Origin: Bacillus massiliigorillae
Lineage (GTDB): Bacteria; Bacillota; Bacilli; Bacillales; DSM-1321
NCBI RefSeq assembly: GCF_000380245.2
Contig: NZ_HG428741.1
Span: 1,188,789-1,252,788, forward strand
Reading direction: 5' to 3'
Length of the DNA: 64,000 nucleotides
The translations under genes and the position numbers were made by a program. Below the pieces are notes generated by a model. It was not told the DNA's origin, did not search any database, and saw only the letters and a list, made by a program, of their open reading frames with translations. This document shows, one piece after another, positions 45,658 through 54,219 of the stretch (positions are counted from its first letter, which is position 1; the number at the start of each line of letters is the position of its first letter).

Positions 45658-47139
45658 ATGGGGAAACCAACTGGATTTATGGAATATAAACGAGAAAAGA
45701 TAAAGGAAAAGTCAACATTAGAGAGAATCTCCAACTGGAAAGAGTACAGCTCTCGGCTTTCTGATACATCACTGAAAACCCAGGGGGCACGCTGCATGAA
45801 TTGTGGTACGCCGTTTTGTCATATGGGAGTTGAAATACAAGGAAAGGTTGCAGGTTGCCCTATCAATAATATTATCCCAGAATGGAATGATTTAGTATAC
45901 AAGGGGCAATGGAAAGAAGCTTTGGAACGATTGCATATGACTAATAATTTCCCTGAGTTTACTGGGCGTGTTTGTCCAGCACCTTGTGAGGGATCCTGTA
46001 CATTGGCAATTACAGATCCTGCGGTCGCTATTAAGTCAATCGAACGTACTATTATTGATAAAGGATTTGAAAATGGTTGGGTGTTACCACGGATTCCTAA
46101 TAATCGTACCGGAAAAACAGTGGCTATCATCGGCTCAGGTCCAGCGGGTTTGGCTGCGGCAGATCAATTAAATCAATTGGGGCATAAAGTGACGGTCTAT
46201 GAACGTGCTGATCGTCCTGGTGGTCTATTGATGTATGGTATTCCGAATATGAAGCTTGAAAAAGAAGTAATAGAGCGTCGAGTGAATTTAATGATTGAGG
46301 AAGGTATCAACTTCAGATGTGGGGTAAATATTGGCGTGGATGTTGAACCAGAGGAATTACGCTCACTGTATGATGCAGTTATTCTCTGTATTGGTGCACC
46401 AAAGCAACGTCATTTATATATGGAGGGTTCAGATGCAAAAGGCGTTCATTTGGCGATGGACTATTTAGCGGATGTAACGAAAAGTTTACTTGATACGAAC
46501 TTCGAAGATGGAAAAGCGTTGAACGTGGAGGGGAAAGATGTAATTGTAATCGGTGGTGGTGATACGGGTGCCGACTGTGTAGCGACGGCTATTCGTCAGA
46601 ACTGTAAATCCGTTCATCAATTTGGTAAGCATCCGATTTTACCGATTAGCCGTACGGAAGACCATCAATGGCCAAGAGATCCAAATATCTTCACATTAGA
46701 TTATTCATATGCGGAGGTGAACGATGCGAAAGGTTATGATCCACGAGAATATTGTATTCAGACAAAAAAAATTATGAAAGATGAAAGTGGCCATGTATTA
46801 GAACTGCATACTATTCAAATGGAAAAAGTACTAGGTGATGAAGGCTTCTACTATTTCAAGGAGCTACCAGGCACTGAACGTATATGGCCAGCACAGCATG
46901 TATTTGTTGCGATTGGCTTTGAAGGAGTTGAGAAATCTCTTCCTGAGCAATTTGGTGTTGAAGTAGAGAATAATCGTATTCGTGCTTCAATTAAAGATTT
47001 CGAAACAAATGTACCAGGTATTTTCACAGCAGGTGATGCACGAAGGGGCCAAAGTTTGGTTGTTTGGGCTATAAAAGAAGGTCGGGGAGTAGCGGCAAGC
47101 GTTCATCAATACTTACTAGAAGCAAATGTAGCGCTATAA
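45658..47139 (+). CDS. gltB: Glutamate synthase, small subunit
   Basis: NADPH-oxidising subunit that feeds electrons to the large subunit. 493 residues, the B. subtilis GltB length (named GltD in enteric bacteria). Seen: cysteine motifs for 4Fe-4S clusters (GARCMNCGTPFC, GCPINN, GRVCPAPCEGSC), FAD site AIIGSGPAGLAAADQL, NADPH site VIGGGDTGADCVATAI, and FTAGDARRGQSLVVWAI. The ATG at 45658 follows AGGAGGG at the right distance; the ATG at 45613 lies within gltA and precedes that site. Ends at a strong terminator. Confidence 0.97.
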   Translation: MGKPTGFMEYKREKIKEKSTLERISNWKEYSSRLSDTSLKTQGARCMNCGTPFCHMGVEIQGKVAGCPINNIIPEWNDLVYKGQWKEALERLHMTNNFPEFTGRVCPAPCEGSCTLAITDPAVAIKSIERTIIDKGFENGWVLPRIPNNRTGKTVAIIGSGPAGLAAADQLNQLGHKVTVYERADRPGGLLMYGIPNMKLEKEVIERRVNLMIEEGINFRCGVNIGVDVEPEELRSLYDAVILCIGAPKQRHLYMEGSDAKGVHLAMDYLADVTKSLLDTNFEDGKALNVEGKDVIVIGGGDTGADCVATAIRQNCKSVHQFGKHPILPISRTEDHQWPRDPNIFTLDYSYAEVNDAKGYDPREYCIQTKKIMKDESGHVLELHTIQMEKVLGDEGFYYFKELPGTERIWPAQHVFVAIGFEGVEKSLPEQFGVEVENNRIRASIKDFETNVPGIFTAGDARRGQSLVVWAIKEGRGVAASVHQYLLEANVAL

Positions 47140-47191
47140 AGATAAGAAGCAGAGGAAAGTCAAAATATATTAGGAACTATTTAGGAAATGA

Positions 47192-47240
47192 ATCAGGCGT
47201 AGAAAAATCAACTGTTTTTCTACGCCTGATTGTGTATTAT
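47192..47240. terminator. Terminator between gltB and the polysaccharide unit
   Basis: ATCAGGCGTAGAAAAA (47192-47207), 7-base loop, TTTTTCTACGCCTGAT (47215-47230): a perfect 16-bp stem that can serve both converging units. Confidence 0.85.
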
Positions 47241-47317
47241 TTTCTCTGTTTTATAGAGATTAAATCTTAATTGAGAGAATTGATAACTACAAATACAAAG
47301 TGTTATATTGTCTTGTT

Positions 47318-50300
47318 TTAATCCTTCTCTTCCCACAACTTTTGAATAATATAGTACGATTGCTTCAACCGTTCTTGATATAAAGGTTCGTTCCAGTTAT
47401 CCCATGTGTACCCTTTCATTGCTGAAAGCTGGTTGTTTTTTAGTGTTGGGAGGGAGTCTGTAATAGTTCCTTCTTCATTTTCGAATAAGATACCGATATT
47501 CAATTTTTCAATAAGTGTGCTTGCATTAAGACCATTCTCATAAAGGTCGCCAGTAAATTCTTTTTGGCTTGGATCTTTTGCTTGAATTAAAAGCCAAGGA
47601 ATACGCAATTCAATTATTCCTTTTTCTTCATTAATATAGTAATCTGCTAATGAATCATAATCTTTTGATTCTGGATTGCTGTTTCCTTGTCTAAGCTTTC
47701 CTGTTTCAGTTGTTTTAAAATCATACGTGATGCCGGCTTCAGGATTATTATATTCCTTATCCAAAGCATATAGTATTGGTGTAAATACACCACTATTTTT
47801 CACAGGTAGTTTTTCTTTTGGAACTTCAGGTTTCTTATATTGATAGAAAAACATGTCATAGTATTGATCGACAAGAATATGTGATTTTTTTTCACTTAAA
47901 TCGACTAGAAAATCAACGCCATTTGCAAAGGTGATGTTCTTATTATTAGAAATAAAATGATTCCCTTGATTTGGAACAGTGTCCAATAATAGTTTTGGAG
48001 CACCTTTACGTTTTGGATCGTAATCTAGACGAATATATAAATTTCTTTCATCGTGGTCAACGTATAGTTTTTTCAAATCTCCTTGCTTTTTTTCGTAAAG
48101 AGGAGGTGTAGACCAATCGTTGACGTTACCGTCAACTTGAATTTTGTTGCGATCAAAGCTTAACAGACCAAATTGTTGTTCATTTGTTTGTGCATTGGAC
48201 CAAAACGGTCTTCTGTTAGGATTGTCATAATCCATTGTGTTCCATGTGCGTTTAAACCATTCATCCTGCCATGTGAAAACGAGTCCACCTATCATTTTTT
48301 CCTCGACTATATCTTCGTACATTTCACTAATGAGTTTTCCTTGCTCCTGTTCGGTCATAAAACCTTGGTTTTTCCCAAATTTATTTTCATGAGTTAAGCC
48401 TCGAGAGCTAGGAATACCAAACTCTGCAACTAATATTGGTAGACGATGAGCGTTATTTAATTCGTTTAGATAGCCAGCATAGCTGTTATATTTCCCTCTA
48501 TGATCGATAAAGGATTGATACTTCTTGTCATAGTGCATAAAATCAGGATAATACGGATAAATATGATACGATGCGAATTGACCAGCTAAATCCATGTCAT
48601 TTTTTGTGTAAATTACATTTGGGTTAACACTAACGATATCTTCTGAATCAGTTGCATCTGAGGGATGCTCTAAAATATCTGTAGTCGGCCAGTTCGTGAA
48701 GCTCATTGGTCTAATTGAATGGTAGGTTTTCATTTCATATTGAGCAAGAATATCCATTTGCATAGCAAGCCAGTGTTCAAATGGGTGTGCATTTTTTGTT
48801 TTAAAGAAATTTCCTTCATACTCACCGATATCTTTGTGGAGCTTATTTGTATTCTCGACCATTAAAGGATACCACTCAATCCCTAAAATCCAACCAATTA
48901 CATACTCGGAAATATCTGATTGATAAATGCCCGAAGCGTGTCCTACCTTATCTTTCACAACGGCATTACCATGTATGACATCAGATATTGTTTTCATTTC
49001 ATTTTGAAAATCTTTCATGTTTTTTTCTTCAAAGGCATCTAAAGATTCCTCTAAAAGTTCTTCGTTAATCCATACGCCATGTAATACATATATTTTATCT
49101 TTATGACTGTCATTATAGCGTTTTAATGCATTGTAAAATCCTGGTGGGTGAAGCGTGTAAACTCGAATTGTATTTGCATTCATATTGCCAATTTGCTCAA
49201 ACCAACGATAATATTCGTCTTCTGTTATGGCAGCTTCACCAGGAAATACACCTGGTTTACCCATTCCAATATTGACTCCTTTTAACGTTAACTGAGTCCA
49301 CTTACCATCCTTTAACACTTCAAACTTATTTTGATTAATTCGGGAATGAAGCTGAAGGTCATTAGCATATACTGGATCCTTTTGTTTCGTTTCTATTTGT
49401 TCGAATTCCTGTAGGATGGACTCCATCATTGGAAAATACGTTTTCCAATAAAACGCCTGATCTGAAAAGCTTTGGGCAACATTATAGATGTTCGGAAGCC
49501 CCTTTACTTTGTAAAAGAATGGTACATTAGATGTGTCATTATAATCCCCTGCAAAATAATAGCTTGTGGAAGGTGCCTGTTCATTTTTTAGTATTGCTGC
49601 AAATTGAAGTGGTATTTGGTGCTTCTGTAATAGTTTTTTACCTTCGTCAGTCAAATCCCATTCGTAATTTGCAAGTACCGTTGTTCCTGCTTTCGGAGTG
49701 ACGATGTCAAACCAATACTGGTAATCTGGACTTTTGTTTAGCTTAAACTGCTTTTGACCCTCTTCTGTAAATGAAAGATGAATTCCTCTTTTTCCAAAAT
49801 GAGGTTCCTTTTCTAATACGACAACTTGATAGTCAATATCATTCACCAATATAAAGCCTTCTCCGTTATAATCCCAGTTATCTCCAAAATCATCTAATAT
49901 CCATTGTGGAATCTCAGAATTCTTTTTTGGGTTCAATTCGTTAAAATAACGACCTATCCACCCGCTCCATTCAAGTCCCAAATATTTTGTGACACGATCT
50001 CTTACGTCTTTAGATGTTGGAGAGGCGAATGTGTTAAATTCGGCAATAAGTAAGCTTTTTTTATTTTGAGTTAAACGACTTTCAATCGATTGCCATTCTT
50101 TCAATTCAAGTCCGCCGTATATTTTTGAAGAGCGGGAGCCTTCTCTTGGATGATTCATCCAAGGTAAGTCTTTCTTATATACACCGTAAGTGTCAGCTAA
50201 GTAAATCACATCATAATCATCAAAATTAGTTGGTAAATCTCGTACTGCATAAGTATTTGACTTTTCGTCAGGTACGAAGCCGAAATAATCAGTAGCAGCG

Positions 50301-50503
50301 TTAATTGTTGTTCCGTCTTTATTTGTGTATTTTAAATGTTTTAATAACCATGTTAGTCCTAAATGCTCTCGATAGCTTTCATTTGGAATAGTTTTGTCTA
50401 TGATAGCAATCGGCAATTTTTTTTCCGGTTGCACTTGCCATAAAATAAATGGTAATGCTAAAGCAGAGATTAAGACTAGGCATAAAGCATATATCTTCTT
50501 CAT
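47318..50503 (-). CDS. Large membrane-anchored glycoside hydrolase-like protein with CBM9-like end
   Basis: 1061 residues. An N-terminal hydrophobic segment (about 1-22) without a clear signal-cleavage site suggests anchoring on the outside. Residues about 25-390 are unlike anything I can name. From about 395 a TIM-barrel of the GH2/GH5 clan begins (LKGVNIGMGKPGVFPGEAAI, NANTIRVYTLHPPGFYNAL), with the probable nucleophile near Glu693 in ILVAEFGIPSSRG and FTWQDEWFKRTWNT beyond. From about 830 a CBM9/DOMON-like domain (IQVDGNVNDWS, LYVDHDERNLYIRL). Its start overlaps the stop of the GT2 gene by four bases. Probably trims or modifies the polymer made by that synthase; the activity is inferred. 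Confidence 0.82.
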   Translation of the reverse strand: MKKIYALCLVLISALALPFILWQVQPEKKLPIAIIDKTIPNESYREHLGLTWLLKHLKYTNKDGTTINAATDYFGFVPDEKSNTYAVRDLPTNFDDYDVIYLADTYGVYKKDLPWMNHPREGSRSSKIYGGLELKEWQSIESRLTQNKKSLLIAEFNTFASPTSKDVRDRVTKYLGLEWSGWIGRYFNELNPKKNSEIPQWILDDFGDNWDYNGEGFILVNDIDYQVVVLEKEPHFGKRGIHLSFTEEGQKQFKLNKSPDYQYWFDIVTPKAGTTVLANYEWDLTDEGKKLLQKHQIPLQFAAILKNEQAPSTSYYFAGDYNDTSNVPFFYKVKGLPNIYNVAQSFSDQAFYWKTYFPMMESILQEFEQIETKQKDPVYANDLQLHSRINQNKFEVLKDGKWTQLTLKGVNIGMGKPGVFPGEAAITEDEYYRWFEQIGNMNANTIRVYTLHPPGFYNALKRYNDSHKDKIYVLHGVWINEELLEESLDAFEEKNMKDFQNEMKTISDVIHGNAVVKDKVGHASGIYQSDISEYVIGWILGIEWYPLMVENTNKLHKDIGEYEGNFFKTKNAHPFEHWLAMQMDILAQYEMKTYHSIRPMSFTNWPTTDILEHPSDATDSEDIVSVNPNVIYTKNDMDLAGQFASYHIYPYYPDFMHYDKKYQSFIDHRGKYNSYAGYLNELNNAHRLPILVAEFGIPSSRGLTHENKFGKNQGFMTEQEQGKLISEMYEDIVEEKMIGGLVFTWQDEWFKRTWNTMDYDNPNRRPFWSNAQTNEQQFGLLSFDRNKIQVDGNVNDWSTPPLYEKKQGDLKKLYVDHDERNLYIRLDYDPKRKGAPKLLLDTVPNQGNHFISNNKNITFANGVDFLVDLSEKKSHILVDQYYDMFFYQYKKPEVPKEKLPVKNSGVFTPILYALDKEYNNPEAGITYDFKTTETGKLRQGNSNPESKDYDSLADYYINEEKGIIELRIPWLLIQAKDPSQKEFTGDLYENGLNASTLIEKLNIGILFENEEGTITDSLPTLKNNQLSAMKGYTWDNWNEPLYQERLKQSYYIIQKLWEEKD

Positions 50504-51924
50504 TTTGATATTCCTTCCTTAGAAAGCCCTTTTCGTTTTATCTTTCCCCAGTCATTCCTTCCAAGGAAGAACCGAATCATACCTTCAAATCTAAAAAAGA
50601 GGGTGAGTGGCTTATACCAAAAAATTTCAGTGAAGGATATGAGAATGATTTTTGTTAAATCTCCTATTTTAGGATATACATTCATTGTCCATGCCTCTAA
50701 TAAAATCGAAGCGACTGAAAAAACGGAGCCATATATTATAAATAACAAAATTAGTAGAAATGAAAATTCGTAGTAGATACTACCAAGAAAAAAGGCAATG
50801 ATAATGTAAATGTAACCTATTAATTCAACAATTGGACCGAGACATTCAACGAGCCAAAAATAAGGAAAGGAGATCATACCGATTGCTCCGTATTTTGGAT
50901 TCAGCGTCATTCTTTTATGCTTCCAAAGGCTTTCGATGAGTCCTTGATGCCATCTTCTTCGTTGTGTTCTTAAGTCTTTTAAACTATGAGGTGTTTCAGT
51001 CCAACAATCAGGATCAGCAACAAATTCTATTCGTTTGTTTAATTTTTTTTCCTTTATGTACCGATGTAAATGGACAACTAGCTCCATATCCTCACCAATA
51101 ATATTTCTGCCATAGCCTCCAACTTCAATTACATATTTTTTTGAAAAAACACTAAAAGCTCCTGAAATGATTAATACTAAATTAAACTTACTTAATGCAA
51201 TACGTCCCATTAAAAATGCACGTAAATACTCGACAATTTGCATTAAAATAAGACTGTTTTTTGGTAGTCCATTGCCCAAAACTGATCCTAACTGAACATC
51301 AAGTCCGTTTGCGATTCGAACATTACCGCCAGCAGCGATGATTTCTCCATCCGACATAATAATAGGTTTCATTACCCGTAACAATGAATTTGCATCTAAG
51401 ATCGAATCTCCATCAATTGAGCAAAAATAAGGGTGTTTTGATAGATTAATACCTGCATTTAATGCATCGGCCTTTCCTCCATTTTCTTTGTCAATTAAAA
51501 ATAAATGGGGATGAATCGTAGATTGATATATTTGCTTAATTGGTTCTGTTTTAATTTGGATCCTTACGACTTTATGAATTGGTCTCATTTTAAAATGTTT
51601 GATTACTCTGTCCTGTGTTCCGTCTGTTGAGCCATCATTTACTATAATTAGTTCTGTTTGCGGATAACGGAGGCTTAATAAGGAATGGATACTATCAATT
51701 ATGCCAACTTCTTCATTATAAGCAGGAACAATAATGGAAACGGGTTTTGAAAACATTGTATCAATGTATTCATCGTCTTGTTCATTAACGTTTAGATTGC
51801 GAATTTTTTTAAATTGTATCAATGCAATTATTAACATGGTGCTATAGGTTAGAATGACAGAAGTCATATAAATGAAGATGATCCATCCTAAAACAATCAT
51901 AATGGTCTCAAATATACTATTCAT
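50500..51924 (-). CDS. Processive family 2 glycosyltransferase (polysaccharide synthase)
   Basis: Membrane synthase of the cellulose/PNAG/hyaluronan synthase type, about 474 residues. N-terminal membrane segment (about 5-35), catalytic GT2 domain with SIIVPAYNEEVGI, IVNDGSTDGT, the metal-binding DxD in SIDGDSIL, the base in GEDMEL and the processive QRRRW motif near residue 317, then two or three C-terminal membrane helices. No PilZ domain. Start: ATG at 51924 or 51936; the first is better spaced from AGAGG. It should polymerise a beta-linked sugar and extrude it. Sugar identity unknown. Confidence 0.92.
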   Translation of the reverse strand: MNSIFETIMIVLGWIIFIYMTSVILTYSTMLIIALIQFKKIRNLNVNEQDDEYIDTMFSKPVSIIVPAYNEEVGIIDSIHSLLSLRYPQTELIIVNDGSTDGTQDRVIKHFKMRPIHKVVRIQIKTEPIKQIYQSTIHPHLFLIDKENGGKADALNAGINLSKHPYFCSIDGDSILDANSLLRVMKPIIMSDGEIIAAGGNVRIANGLDVQLGSVLGNGLPKNSLILMQIVEYLRAFLMGRIALSKFNLVLIISGAFSVFSKKYVIEVGGYGRNIIGEDMELVVHLHRYIKEKKLNKRIEFVADPDCWTETPHSLKDLRTQRRRWHQGLIESLWKHKRMTLNPKYGAIGMISFPYFWLVECLGPIVELIGYIYIIIAFFLGSIYYEFSFLLILLFIIYGSVFSVASILLEAWTMNVYPKIGDLTKIILISFTEIFWYKPLTLFFRFEGMIRFFLGRNDWGKIKRKGLSKEGISK

Positions 51925-51939
51925 TACGTTTACCATCCT

Positions 51940-52974
51940 CTATCTGTTTAATACTTCTTTTGCAATATCAATAGCATATTGGTCGGTGGATGTTATTATG
52001 ATATTTTGCAAAATTTCCTTTCCACCTTTGTTATTCATTATGGTATTGGCTGCTTGATATCGAACCCACCAAGACTGGTCATGTACCATTTCTTCAAGAT
52101 ATGGACGTGCTTGTTTTAATGGGAAATGCTCGAATAATTTCCCTGCCATTAATCGTTCTTCCCAGTTTGGTGATTTAACAAAACGAAGATATTTATGAGG
52201 ATCTGTTATTATTCCTATTTCATAAATTGCTTTTAACGAACGGATTCTTATTTCTAAATTTTCATGCTCTAGCAAGCTCTCTAAGAAGGGAAGAAAATCG
52301 AGGTTTCGTTTTAAACCTATCGAATCTATCAGGGAATATTGCTTGTCTAGGTCTAATATGTTTTGTTGTTCAATTAGCTTTTGCATGATCCAATCATCAT
52401 TATTTAGTAACAGTTTTTTTAGTTCATAGTCAGATAAATTATCTACTTCTGCAAGCTTTTTTAAAAAAATCTTTGGAGCAAAAAGCGCATAAATTTTTAG
52501 TAATTGAAAGCGTTCCTCTTTCGATAATTTTCGTTTTTCAAGTTTGTAGCATTCTTCTATTAAATGATCCATATGAAAATCGGCAATTCGATACAATGCA
52601 ATCATTCGATGGCTCCAGCTCCTGCTCTTAAGCAGTTTAGTATAGTAGTTTGTTAAATACTCATTAGAAAATTGTTTGATTTTGTTCTGTACAGTAGAAT
52701 CAGTAAAATTACGAACATATGTAAGAAAAATTTCCTCTATTCCCTGGATCTCAAAATCCTTTTTTGGGATTAAGGTGATTGGAAAATCGGTTTCATTTTT
52801 CAAATATTGGTACCATTCGTGCTGTTTCTTTTCTATATATTTCTTCTTTTTGTTTTGCTGACTTGTATACTTAATATGTTTACAGCTCAAATAAGCATAT
52901 AGGGATACAAGTATAATTGAAAAGACAAAAATTATTATTAGTAGTAATTCTATTGAGATGTCAATTAGAACCAT
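51940..52974 (-). CDS. Membrane-anchored HEAT-repeat protein
   Basis: 344 residues. One hydrophobic segment near the N-terminus (about 6-28), then a basic stretch and a mostly helical cytoplasmic part. The last 120 residues hold HEAT-type repeats: FLPFLESLLEHENLEIRIRS, KSPNWEERLMAGKLFEHFP, VHDQSWWVRYQAANTIMNN. Such repeats usually bind other proteins, so it may link the synthase with the regulator. Its start overlaps the end of the regulator gene by ten bases and its stop is 15 bases before the GT2 start. No enzymatic motif seen. Confidence 0.85.
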   Translation of the reverse strand: MVLIDISIELLLIIIFVFSIILVSLYAYLSCKHIKYTSQQNKKKKYIEKKQHEWYQYLKNETDFPITLIPKKDFEIQGIEEIFLTYVRNFTDSTVQNKIKQFSNEYLTNYYTKLLKSRSWSHRMIALYRIADFHMDHLIEECYKLEKRKLSKEERFQLLKIYALFAPKIFLKKLAEVDNLSDYELKKLLLNNDDWIMQKLIEQQNILDLDKQYSLIDSIGLKRNLDFLPFLESLLEHENLEIRIRSLKAIYEIGIITDPHKYLRFVKSPNWEERLMAGKLFEHFPLKQARPYLEEMVHDQSWWVRYQAANTIMNNKGGKEILQNIIITSTDQYAIDIAKEVLNR

Positions 52975-53876
52975 AATCGTTCCAACACTCTTTTCATCTG
53001 AGCTTCAAATATACGGATATTGAAAGGCTTTATCAAATATTCGTCAACGCCACTTTCAAAAGCATGAATCATATCTTGCTCGGATTTTCTTTTTGTCATC
53101 ATAAAAATGATGAACTTATTATGATTTGGAAGTTCTCTAATTCTATGTACAACTTCAAGACCATTTTTTCGAGGTAAAATATCATTTACCAAAATAATGT
53201 GTGTATGACTCGTATGATACCAGTCTGACTGCAAAAATTCATAGCCATCGCGGAATATTTTAATATCTAATAGAAAATGATTAATTGGAAGGTTATCCAG
53301 TGTAGTATAAAGGGCTTGAGAAAAGATTTCATTTTCTTCAAGAATGCTAAACTTTATGTGCTCAATTTTTCGTTCTTTAAATTGAGAAGTAAAAGTAATT
53401 GACTTATCCAAGCTATTTGATAGTAACTGTCGACTTGTTTTTATCACTTCATCAAAGGTAGCATCACTATTGTTAATTTCAGCAACGCTTGCTAATATTG
53501 AAAAATCGTATTTTATGAATAGTGGGTTCGTCTTGTTTTGTATATCCGATTGTACGCGGTTGATAAAAGCGATAGCTTCTTTTTCACCACTTTGTGTTAA
53601 AATGATGCACCACTCAAAAGGATTTGCTAATTGGCAAATCACATCGGATTGTCGAATTTTTGATTGTAAAAATGCACCCATTTCTTCTTCAATTTGAAGA
53701 TAGTCGTTTTCATTTAGAAATTCATGGTTTCGAAGGGTCAATATAGTGGCTGTTATTGGTGATCTTGAACGTCCTACATTTGCAGTTAATACCTTAAAAA
53801 AGGTAGCTAGTTGCTGTTCGCCAAGAAAACCATGAGGAAAAGTCAATTGATTTTGAATGTTCAAAGATGTATTCAT
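52965..53876 (-). CDS. Degenerate GGDEF plus pseudo-receiver regulator
   Basis: 303 residues. Residues about 15-165 resemble a GGDEF fold, but the GGDEF signature is absent (NPFEWCII in its place), so no cyclic-di-GMP synthesis is expected. Residues about 172-303 are a response-regulator receiver. The phospho-acceptor position is Asn231: it sits four residues before the conserved Pro235, and its spacing to Thr261 (30) and Lys283 (52) equals the CheY spacing of Asp57 to Thr87 and Lys109. So phosphorylation is unlikely, unless Asp232 next to it is used. No DNA-binding domain. First gene of the polysaccharide unit; probably a protein-protein switch. Confidence 0.85.
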   Translation of the reverse strand: MNTSLNIQNQLTFPHGFLGEQQLATFFKVLTANVGRSRSPITATILTLRNHEFLNENDYLQIEEEMGAFLQSKIRQSDVICQLANPFEWCIILTQSGEKEAIAFINRVQSDIQNKTNPLFIKYDFSILASVAEINNSDATFDEVIKTSRQLLSNSLDKSITFTSQFKERKIEHIKFSILEENEIFSQALYTTLDNLPINHFLLDIKIFRDGYEFLQSDWYHTSHTHIILVNDILPRKNGLEVVHRIRELPNHNKFIIFMMTKRKSEQDMIHAFESGVDEYLIKPFNIRIFEAQMKRVLERLWF

Positions 53877-53879
53877 CCA

Positions 53880-54219
53880 CTTTTCTGTCCTTTCTTGTAA
53901 AATATGTATATATAATTCGAAAGTAAATTATACTACCATATGAATAAGACTTAAATGAGAAGTTTTGGTAACAATAAAGTTGTTTTGACGCTGATGTTGG
54001 GATAAGTCCAAAACGCAGATTTAAATAAGATTAAGGCAACCTAAAATGCAAAAAATATTTTTATTTATATGAAAATTATAATAATTAATATGTTAAAATA
54101 ATAATATATTCTTCTTTGTAGAATATAGCAATGTAGAATATAGCAATTTATCTAGTTGGATCTACTTTTTATTGCGTTACAAAATTCAAATGTTTGGTCA
54201 ATAGGAAGGATGATTTAGT
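53880..54219. other. Gene-free divergent region; 15-bp tandem repeat
   Basis: AT-rich promoter region between the minus-strand polysaccharide unit and the EF-G-like gene. It contains TGTAGAATATAGCAA twice in tandem (54117-54131 and 54132-54146), 74 bases before the EF-G-like start. AGGA lies 10 bases before that ATG. Nothing else recognisable. Confidence 0.6.
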
